Source of the DNA: Clostridiales bacterium
Lineage (GTDB): Bacteria; Bacillota; Clostridia; Oscillospirales; Ruminococcaceae
Assembly (NCBI GenBank): GCA_012800685.1
Contig: JAAZIT010000025.1
Location: 1-8,844 of the forward strand
Direction of reading: 5' to 3'
DNA length: 8,844 nt
Shown: positions 1 through 5,740 of the stretch, piece by piece
How the letters are laid out: each line of letters starts with the position of its first letter
How positions within the stretch are numbered: the first letter of the stretch is position 1
Program-made: the position numbers and the translations under genes
The notes under the pieces: model-generated
What the model was told of the DNA's origin: nothing
The model's input: the letters and a program-made list of their open reading frames with translations, nothing else
The model's database searches: none

Positions 1-8
1 ATACAACA

Positions 9-37
9 ATTATACACAAACAAATTCACGCTGTCAA
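9..37 (-). promoter_or_regulatory. Consensus sigma-A promoter facing left, out of the window
   Basis: On the minus strand the -35 TTGACA (32-37) and -10 TATAAT (9-14) are both perfect and are separated by 17 bp. Transcription would begin near position 2 and run leftward, so the gene it serves lies outside the window. The match is seen directly. Activity is inferred. A perfect promoter can belong to a stable-RNA operon or to a repressor-controlled gene, and nothing here decides which. Confidence 0.7.
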
Positions 38-55
38 TAACTTAACAAATTATTC

Positions 56-91
56 TAACACTAACAATAACACTAACACTAAAACTAAATA
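56..91. repeat. Six-copy hexanucleotide tandem repeat (TAACAC type)
   Basis: Six consecutive 6-bp units read TAACAC, TAACAA, TAACAC, TAACAC, TAAAAC, TAAATA on the plus strand (GTGTTA-like on the minus strand). The two right-hand units are more degenerate. The array begins 18 bp upstream of the -35 of the leftward promoter, so it occupies roughly -53 to -90 of that promoter. It could be a run of regulator sites, an A/T-rich upstream element, or a simple sequence repeat with no function. Confidence 0.6.
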
Positions 92-92
92 A

Positions 93-296
93 ATCTTGGA
101 AATGCTACGTCTCTTTGTATTTCCTACAAATTAGCTGGAAAATTATTACTAAATGTCCTATTAAAAATCAAGAAGATAAGCTGAAGACAACATAACAATA
201 GATTTATATGTATTTTTAATGCTGATTTGTTTTAAATTAAAGTTTAAAATGCTACAATTTTATTGTTATTATCATAAAAATAAAATATTGATTTAA
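93..296. other. Non-coding AT-rich spacer downstream of glgP
   Basis: This stretch lies between the left-edge promoter/repeat region and the glgP terminator. No open frame longer than about ten codons has a ribosome binding site. Only weak AT-rich inverted repeats are visible, for example TTTTAAA/TTTAAAA around 230-249 and GGAAAT/ATTTCC around 98-124. I see no RNA gene or convincing regulatory site. Confidence 0.5.
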
Positions 297-329
297 ACAA
301 AAAATGGAACAGAATAATTCTGTTCCATT
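297..329 (-). terminator. Rho-independent terminator of glgP
   Basis: A perfect 12-bp inverted repeat (303-314 with 318-329, loop of 3) lies just past the glgP stop codon. On the minus strand the hairpin is followed by six T, then GTTT. The stem AATGGAACAGAA/TTCTGTTCCATT has no mismatch. This ends the glgP transcript before the leftward promoter region. Confidence 0.92.
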
Positions 330-336
330 AAATATT

Positions 337-2763
337 TTATTTGTTTAAGAACCAAATATCACGAGCGTAATCATTAACTGAACGGTCAGCTGAGAAGATA
401 CCTGCCCCTGCAATATTGTGTATTGACATTCTCTGCCATTTCATAACATCATTATAGCTTTCTGATACACGCTTGTGTGCAAGCTGATATGAATCAAAAT
501 CAGCGAGAACCATATATGGATCGCTATTTTTGAGAGAATCCGCAACCTCGTTAAATGTTTCACCGTTAATACCTGTATACATAAGATCAATAGCCTGTTT
601 AGCAATCTGATTTGACTTATAGTACTCTTCAGAAACATAGCTTGGTTTTCTTTCATTAACTTGGTCAACATTCATTCCAAATACGAAGATGTTGTCATCC
701 CCAACCTGTTCATGAATCTCAACGTTAGCGCCGTCTAATGTTCCGAGTGTCATTGCACCATTAATCATAAGCTTCATGTTACCTGTTCCAGAGGCCTCAG
801 TTCCTGCTAATGAAATTTGTTCTGAAATTTCACTGGCTGGCATTAAAATCTCAGAAAGCGATACTGAGTAATCCTCTAGGAAAATAACTGAAAGCTTTTT
901 GTTTAGCTTAGGATGCTTGCGAAGCTCTTGTGATATATTCCAAATTAACTTAATAATCTGTTTAGCCAGATAGTATCCTGGTGCAGCCTTAGCAGCAAAA
1001 ATATATGTCTTTGGTGTAAAGTCGGCATCTGGATTAGCCTTTAGATAATTATATTCTGCAATTATATTAAGTGCGTTAAGCTGTTGTCTCTTATATTCGT
1101 GAAGTCTCTTAACCTGAACGTCAAAAATCGAGTCAAGGTTTAGATTTACACCATACTGGTTTTTAACATACTTAGAAAACTTTGTTTTATTTGCTCTTTT
1201 AATTTCAGCAAGCTTTTCAAGAACAACCTTGTCATTTTCAAACTCTTTAAACTTAGAAAGCTCAGCAGCGTCCTTTAGGAAGCCATCGCCAATACATTCC
1301 TTTAAAAGATTAGTTAGACCAGGGTTAGACTGATAAAGCCATCTTCTATAAGCAATACCATTTGTAACATTCTTAAACTTTTCTGGGGTAATTGAATACT
1401 CATCAGCAAAGGTTTCTTTCTTAATAATATCAGAGTGAATTTTTGCTACACCATTTACGCTATGTGAGGCATGAACGCAAAGGTTTGCCATTTTAACCAT
1501 GTTATTTGAAACAATTGACATTCTTTTGCATTTTTCTTCGTCCTTAGTTCTTTCCCAAAGAGCATGACAGTAACGCTCATTAATTTCAACAATGATTGAA
1601 AAAACTCTTGGAACAACAGATTTCATTAAATTGCAATCCCATTTTTCAAGTGCTTCCTGCATAACTGTGTGGTTTGTATATGCAAATGTCTTAGTTACAG
1701 TATCCCAAGCTTTATCCCAATCATATCCACAATCATCTAAAAGAACTCTCATAAGCTCTGGAATAGCTAGTGTTGGGTGGGTGTCATTAATATGAATAGC
1801 AACCTTTTCGCTAAGATTGTCAACTGTTCCATAAACACTCATGTGATTGTTTACAATATCGCCAATTGCAGCAGCACATAAAAAGTACTGTTGTCTTAGA
1901 CGTAGTGATTTTCCTTCTGCGTGATTGTCATTAGGATAAAGAACCTTTGAAATAGCCTGTGCAATAATATTTTGTCCCAGTGCCTTTGAATAATCGCCCT
2001 TGTTAAACATATTCATATCAAAGCTTGGACATTCGGCTTTCCATAAACGTAGTTTTGAAACAGCCTCACTGTCAAAGCCTGATACATACATATCATATGG
2101 AATTGCACGAACTGTTGTATAATTTTCATTAGTGATAAAGTGGTACTGTTGATCCCAGTATTCCTTTAGCTCACCATCAAAATGAACTTCAATTGCTTGG
2201 TCCGGCTTTGCAACCAACCAGCTTTTTCCCCCTGGTAGCCAGTTATCTGGAAGTTCAGTCTGCCAACCCTCATCAAGCTTTTGCTTGAAAATACCATATT
2301 CATAACAGATTGAATAACCTGTTGCACAGTACCCTTGAGATGCAAGTCCGTCAAGATAGCAAGCAGCAAGACGTCCTAAGCCACCATTACCTAGTCCAGC
2401 ATCAGGTTCAACTTCAAAAATACCATTAATATTGATTCCTAATTCTTTAAGTGCCTCAGTTGCTTGGTCTATCATTTCAAGATTATACAAGCTTGTTTTC
2501 AATGAACGTCCCATAAGAAATTCCATTGAAAGATAATAAACCTGTTTCTTATCAGCTGAGTGGGTTTTGTTAACAAAGCGTCTTCTCTTTGTTCTCAACA
2601 AACCAACTACAACTTGTGAAAGTGCCTCATATACCTGTTTATCTGATGCAACATCAGGAGTTACAACCAAATCATTTTTAAGCACGTTTACAAACTGTTC
2701 CTTTAATTCTTCCTTAGAAATAATTTCCCCCATTACCATACTTGTCTTTTTAGAATTTGCCAT
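337..2763 (-). CDS. glgP: Glycogen/starch/alpha-glucan phosphorylase
   Basis: Cytoplasmic PLP-dependent GT35 enzyme that releases glucose-1-phosphate from alpha-1,4-glucan with inorganic phosphate. The protein is 808 residues, the usual bacterial length. Visible landmarks are YYLSMEFLMGRSL near residues 75-90, the glycine-rich DAGLGNGGLGRLAACYLDGLAS segment, HINDTHP, YTNHT with H365, RLHEYKRQ with R553 and K558 (phosphate contact in the family), and EASGTGNMK with the PLP lysine K664. All key residues are present, so it should be active. The PRH of animal enzymes is PRV here; I believe this position varies in Bacillota. The start at 2763 is chosen because GGAGG lies 5 nt upstream; an in-frame start at 2808 would add 15 residues but has no such site. 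The gene has its own promoters and terminator and is not part of the pho operon. Confidence 0.97.
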   Translation of the reverse strand: MANSKKTSMVMGEIISKEELKEQFVNVLKNDLVVTPDVASDKQVYEALSQVVVGLLRTKRRRFVNKTHSADKKQVYYLSMEFLMGRSLKTSLYNLEMIDQATEALKELGININGIFEVEPDAGLGNGGLGRLAACYLDGLASQGYCATGYSICYEYGIFKQKLDEGWQTELPDNWLPGGKSWLVAKPDQAIEVHFDGELKEYWDQQYHFITNENYTTVRAIPYDMYVSGFDSEAVSKLRLWKAECPSFDMNMFNKGDYSKALGQNIIAQAISKVLYPNDNHAEGKSLRLRQQYFLCAAAIGDIVNNHMSVYGTVDNLSEKVAIHINDTHPTLAIPELMRVLLDDCGYDWDKAWDTVTKTFAYTNHTVMQEALEKWDCNLMKSVVPRVFSIIVEINERYCHALWERTKDEEKCKRMSIVSNNMVKMANLCVHASHSVNGVAKIHSDIIKKETFADEYSITPEKFKNVTNGIAYRRWLYQSNPGLTNLLKECIGDGFLKDAAELSKFKEFENDKVVLEKLAEIKRANKTKFSKYVKNQYGVNLNLDSIFDVQVKRLHEYKRQQLNALNIIAEYNYLKANPDADFTPKTYIFAAKAAPGYYLAKQIIKLIWNISQELRKHPKLNKKLSVIFLEDYSVSLSEILMPASEISEQISLAGTEASGTGNMKLMINGAMTLGTLDGANVEIHEQVGDDNIFVFGMNVDQVNERKPSYVSEEYYKSNQIAKQAIDLMYTGINGETFNEVADSLKNSDPYMVLADFDSYQLAHKRVSESYNDVMKWQRMSIHNIAGAGIFSADRSVNDYARDIWFLNK

Positions 2764-2768
2764 ACTTA

Positions 2769-2773
2769 CCTCC
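2769..2773 (-). promoter_or_regulatory. Ribosome binding site fixing the glgP start
   Basis: GGAGG on the minus strand, 5 nt before the ATG at 2763-2761. It supports the MANSKK start over the longer in-frame start at 2808, which would place this site inside the coding region. Confidence 0.85.
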
Positions 2774-2817
2774 ACTAATATATATTTAAAGTTTTTTATC
2801 TGTACCAATTCATTTAA

Positions 2818-2839
2818 ATAGAATATTTTATCGTTCTAT
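2818..2839. repeat. Inverted repeat at the proposed proximal glgP start site
   Basis: ATAGAA (2818-2823) and TTCTAT (2834-2839) form a perfect 6-bp inverted repeat with a 10-bp centre. It covers the transcription start (about 2836) predicted from the proximal -10 box. It could be a repressor operator or a weak 5' stem in the mRNA. Chance is possible in DNA this AT-rich. Confidence 0.3.
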
Positions 2840-2842
2840 ATT

Positions 2843-2873
2843 ATTATACACCATTTTACACCAATTACATCAA
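2843..2873 (-). promoter_or_regulatory. Proximal glgP promoter candidate
   Basis: A perfect -10 TATAAT (2843-2848) on the minus strand, with a weak -35 TTGATG (2868-2873) at a long 19-bp spacing. It would give a leader of about 73 nt. The spacer contains a 10-bp tandem repeat (two TACACC units on the plus strand, 2847-2852 and 2857-2862), which may bind a regulator. The -10 is strong, but the -35 match is poor. Confidence 0.45.
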
Positions 2874-3056
2874 ACCTTAATAGATAAATGTCTTTAAATA
2901 AATAAACTAAATATTATTTAAGATGTTATTGTTAAAATTTTTTCCCGATAATAAATTCCTTTGTTTCCAATCTACTTAATTTTCACATCAATTTATATAA
3001 TATACTTAAAAAAGTAAAATCCAAAAGAAATTTATATTATTTTAGCATACTGTTTA

Positions 3057-3085
3057 ATTATACTGTTGTTTTAGCAAAATGTCAA
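3057..3085 (-). promoter_or_regulatory. Distal glgP promoter, perfect sigma-A consensus
   Basis: TTGACA (3080-3085), 17 bp, TATAAT (3057-3062) on the minus strand, with no mismatch to consensus. It lies downstream of the phoR terminator. The first gene it meets is glgP, after a leader of about 290 nt (start near 3050). No reading frame with a binding site and no terminator hairpin is evident in that leader. It may instead, or also, drive an unrecognised small RNA. Confidence 0.7.
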
Positions 3086-3110
3086 GGTGTCAAATTGGTT
3101 AAAACGTCAA
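3080..3110 (-). promoter_or_regulatory. Cluster of four TTRAC hexamers over the distal -35
   Basis: On the minus strand TTGACG (3105-3110), TTAACC (3097-3102), TTGACA (3088-3093) and TTGACA (3080-3085) follow each other at 8, 9 and 8 bp. The last is the -35 box of the distal promoter. The units resemble TTAACA-type PhoP half-sites but lack the 11-bp spacing, so a Pho box is not claimed. They could be sites for another regulator or duplicated -35 elements. Confidence 0.35.
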
Positions 3111-3203
3111 CTTGATAAAACCCAAACTTTAGATAAAAGATAAGAAATTAAAGCATTCTTTGTTAATTTCGATTAATTTACAGGCTAATTTTTAAATTAT
3201 CAT

Positions 3204-3246
3204 TAAAATAATTCAAGCGAAAGACTATGCTTTCGCCTGAAAATTA
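3204..3246 (-). terminator. Terminator at the end of the pho operon
   Basis: Directly after the phoR stop, GCGAAAG (3217-3223) pairs with CTTTCGC (3230-3236) around a 6-nt loop. The stem continues as TTCA/TGAA (3212-3215 with 3238-3241) beyond one mismatch. On the minus strand it is followed by ATTATTTT. The T-run is interrupted, so efficiency may be moderate. It separates the phosphate genes from glgP. Confidence 0.8.
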
Positions 3247-3249
3247 TTA

Positions 3250-4947
3250 TTAGAGAGATAAATCGTTATTCAATGGGATATAAACCTTAATTTCAGTTCC
3301 TTTTCCCTCTGAGCTATTAATTTCAACATTACCTTTATAGTACGACGCAATATGCTTAACGATAGAAAGTCCAAGACCTGTTCCGCCAGTTTGCTTAGAA
3401 CGGCTTTTGTCAACTCTATAAAAACGCTCAAAAATCCTGCTTTGGTCGCTTTTAGATATTCCAATACCAGTATCCTTAACAATTATCACTGCGTTTTTAT
3501 CAGTCTTTAAAATCTTAACTAATACATCTCCACCATAATTATTATATTTTATGGCGTTATCTGTTAAATTTAGTAATAACTCACTCATATAGCTTGGATT
3601 GGCACTTATAACAAAATCCTTACCTGTAATTTTAACGTTAACATTTTGTTTTTCAGCTTTCGTTTTTAAAATATCTTTAACGTCTAATGCAATTTTGTAC
3701 AAGCTAACATCAGAAGCCAGTTCTTCCTCAGACATTTCTTCTATTTGAGATAGTCTGATTATGTCGTTTATTAGAGACAAGAGTCTTTCACTTTCTCTAA
3801 AAATAGTTCCGCCATATTTTTTTATATCATCTGGATTTGTTATTATCCCATTTTCAAGCATTTCACCAAAACCTTTGATAGTTGTTAAGGGTGTTTTTAA
3901 CTCGTGAGAAACATTTGCCGAAAAATCTCTTCTAATCTCCTCAGCCCTTATTTCCTCTGTTGCATCAACTAAAAGAATAATAAATCCATGTCCATATCTA
4001 AAGCTAGCTTTGTTTATAAAGAAACGAAGTGATTTATCTCGATTAGGTATTGACCCCATTGCCGAGCCATTTTTTTCAGCACTCTCGAGGGCTTCAATAA
4101 GCTGTGCATTTCTAGTTAAAACTAAAATGTGAGTTTCTTCTTCAATCTCAAAGCTTGGATTTAATGTTTCAACTGCACTTTTATTTACCGAAAGAATATT
4201 TCCCTCTTCATCAAGGAGTATCATTCCCTCAACCATATTATCTGTAATCAGAGTTATTTTTTCCTTTTCCTCTTTTAACCTATTAATATATTTATGAAGT
4301 CGCTGAGACATTTTTTTCATAGCCGAAACTATTGGATAAAGCTCTTTATATTCTGGCTTAAACTCTTGAGTTGTATCAAGAACATCTAAATTAGCAACGA
4401 TATTTTGTATAGGCTTAATAGCATTTTCTGAAAGCTTCATTGAAACAACTGTTGCCACCGCAATCACTAGTCCAGCCACACAAAGCATCACTGGGACAAG
4501 CCCTAAAAACATACTTAAAAAACTACTTCTTTCTCGAGAAAATCTATAAATACTTTCGCCATCTTTTACTGCATAGTAATAATTTATTGAACCAGTAGTT
4601 TTGGAATCCCTTGTATCGCTGCCGATTCCGTATTCAAGAGCATCCTTAATTTCTTTTCGTTCTCCGTGATTTTCAAGACTTGATGCATCTTTTATAGAAT
4701 CAAATATAACATTTCCCTCAAAATCAGTTTGAGTTATTCTAACATTATATGTAAGACTTTTTTCTAAATTTTCTACCATTTCTTCAACAGTTAAATCGTT
4801 ATAAATAATAACATTAGCAACTGAACGAAGCTGGCTTTCAGCCTGTGTTTTGTAAAAATTATAGACAATACTTACTGCAACTATTGCAAAAACCAGTACA
4901 GATGCAAAAACGGTATAACAAATACTTCTAAATATTTTTTTCTGCAA
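3250..4947 (-). CDS. phoR: Phosphate sensor histidine kinase PhoR
   Basis: Membrane-bound kinase of the PhoR family, 565 residues from the chosen start, partner of the adjacent regulator. In order: TM1 (about 9-31); an extracytoplasmic sensor region with RITQTDFEGNVIFDS (about 70-84), ENHGERKEI and an R-x-S step before TM2 (143-168); a HAMP-like linker; a PAS-like segment (about 235-335); HisKA with SHELKTP and H348; and an ATPase domain with NLTDNAIKYN, VKDTGIGIS and GGTGLGLSIVKHI. All catalytic boxes are intact. I place the start at the TTG at 4947: it gives the usual short MQKKIF N-terminus, and a run of six G lies 5 nt upstream. Another TTG at 4962 would add five residues (MRGVT) and put the G-run inside the gene. 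An 82-bp gap holding a terminator separates it from phoP, so expression should depend on read-through. Confidence 0.93.
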   Translation of the reverse strand: MQKKIFRSICYTVFASVLVFAIVAVSIVYNFYKTQAESQLRSVANVIIYNDLTVEEMVENLEKSLTYNVRITQTDFEGNVIFDSIKDASSLENHGERKEIKDALEYGIGSDTRDSKTTGSINYYYAVKDGESIYRFSRERSSFLSMFLGLVPVMLCVAGLVIAVATVVSMKLSENAIKPIQNIVANLDVLDTTQEFKPEYKELYPIVSAMKKMSQRLHKYINRLKEEKEKITLITDNMVEGMILLDEEGNILSVNKSAVETLNPSFEIEEETHILVLTRNAQLIEALESAEKNGSAMGSIPNRDKSLRFFINKASFRYGHGFIILLVDATEEIRAEEIRRDFSANVSHELKTPLTTIKGFGEMLENGIITNPDDIKKYGGTIFRESERLLSLINDIIRLSQIEEMSEEELASDVSLYKIALDVKDILKTKAEKQNVNVKITGKDFVISANPSYMSELLLNLTDNAIKYNNYGGDVLVKILKTDKNAVIIVKDTGIGISKSDQSRIFERFYRVDKSRSKQTGGTGLGLSIVKHIASYYKGNVEINSSEGKGTEIKVYIPLNNDLSL

Positions 4948-4952
4948 TGTAA

Positions 4953-4958
4953 CCCCCC
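4953..4958 (-). promoter_or_regulatory. G6 ribosome binding site of phoR
   Basis: Six consecutive G on the minus strand lie 5 nt before the TTG start at 4947. They can pair with the CCUCC of 16S rRNA using one G-U pair. It is atypical compared with the GGAG or GGAGG sites of the neighbouring genes. It is also a homopolymer, which could change length by slippage. Confidence 0.55.
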
Positions 4959-4970
4959 GCAATCTTGTTC

Positions 4971-4996
4971 AAAAAAAGGCGAACCAAGTCCGCCTT
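4971..4996 (-). terminator. Intrinsic terminator or attenuator between phoP and phoR
   Basis: Read on the minus strand, AAGGCGGAC, loop TTG, GTTCGCCTT forms a 9-bp stem with a single G-U pair, running into seven T in total. On the plus strand the same position would be an A-C mismatch, so the hairpin is better formed in leftward transcripts. It begins 33 bp after the phoP stop and ends 23 bp before the phoR start, too close to leave room for a separate phoR promoter after it. It should reduce the amount of phoR mRNA relative to phoP. Confidence 0.82.
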
Positions 4997-5029
4997 AATT
5001 TTATTAAACTACTAAATATGATACTGGCA

Positions 5030-5707
5030 CTAAATTTTATATCCAACACCACGAATTGTTTTAATCATATCAACACAGCCAGCAGCCTCAAGCTTTTGTC
5101 TAAGTGTCTTAATATGCATATCAACAGTTCTGCTCTCGCCCTCATAATTAAAGCCCCATACCTTTTCCATGAGCTTATCTCGATTAACAGCAATACTTTT
5201 ATGCTTCATGAGATATGCTAAAAGTTCAAACTCTTTATAGGTTAATACAACCTCAGTATTGTTATACATTACCACCCTTTTAGAAATATCAAGGGATAAT
5301 CCGCTTATTAATATGACCTCAGGAATAGGTACTTGTTTTACAACACGTCTTAAAACAGCTTTTATTCTTGAAAGAAGCTCCATAACTCCAAAAGGCTTTG
5401 TGATATAATCATCAGCACCAGCCTCAAGTCCTTGAACCTTATCAATCTCAGTTGTTTTGGCTGTAAGCATTATTACAGGTAAATCAGCGTATAGAGGTTC
5501 GGATTTTAATGTTTTCAAAACAGTTAGTCCGTCAACATCAGGCAACATTATATCAAGTATAATCAAGTCAGGCTTATTCGTTTTAAGCTCAGCATAAAGT
5601 GCCTTTCCAGTATCAAAGGAAATAGCAGTATATCCCCCAGACTGTAATGCACAAGTGATAAGCTCTCTAATACCCTCATCATCTTCTACGCAATATATAA
5701 GTGCCAT
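5030..5707 (-). CDS. phoP: Phosphate response regulator PhoP (OmpR/PhoB family)
   Basis: 225-residue DNA-binding response regulator, the expected partner of PhoR. The receiver domain (1-120) has the acidic pocket E8-D9-D10, phosphoacceptor D52 in LIILDIMLPDVDG, T82 in MLTAK and K104 in ITKPF. The winged-helix domain (about 130-225) ends with the recognition-helix segment SRTVDMHIKTLRQKL and the wing IRGVGYKI. No key residue is missing. The ATG at 5707 follows GGAGG by 7 nt. It starts 33 bp after the cotransporter gene with no terminator between, so the two are probably co-transcribed from the Pho-box promoter upstream of the transporter. That would give positive autoregulation. Specificity for phosphate is inferred from context, because the domain architecture is shared by many regulators. 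Confidence 0.93.
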   Translation of the reverse strand: MALIYCVEDDEGIRELITCALQSGGYTAISFDTGKALYAELKTNKPDLIILDIMLPDVDGLTVLKTLKSEPLYADLPVIMLTAKTTEIDKVQGLEAGADDYITKPFGVMELLSRIKAVLRRVVKQVPIPEVILISGLSLDISKRVVMYNNTEVVLTYKEFELLAYLMKHKSIAVNRDKLMEKVWGFNYEGESRTVDMHIKTLRQKLEAAGCVDMIKTIRGVGYKI

Positions 5708-5740
5708 TATAAAACCTCCGTATCTATAGTTCTCAGAATA

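Noticed and set aside
56..91. Repeat array considered as a CRISPR or replication-origin iteron array.
   Set aside because: Units are 6 bp with no spacers, and there are no DnaA boxes or cas or replication genes nearby.
3..92. Open plus-strand frame from the left edge ending at TAA 90-92, with an Asn/Thr-rich tail that could be the end of a gene.
   Set aside because: It is only 29 codons, its Asn/Thr pattern comes from the hexanucleotide repeat, the other plus frames are also fairly open, and a perfect left-facing promoter occupies the same bases.
100..255. Nine-base direct repeat AAATGCTAC at 100-108 and 247-255.
   Set aside because: Short, with no associated mobile-element ends or other structure; chance is likely in AT-rich DNA.
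2824..2840. Possible CcpA (cre) site around the CG in the glgP upstream region.
   Set aside because: Only the central CG and a few A/T positions fit the cre consensus; the conserved outer G and C are missing.
5013..5048. Weak TTGGAT-17-TATCAT promoter at the end of phoP, possibly for phoR.
   Set aside because: The -35 is poor and transcription would run straight into the hairpin at 4971-4996, so it cannot be supported as a dedicated phoR promoter.
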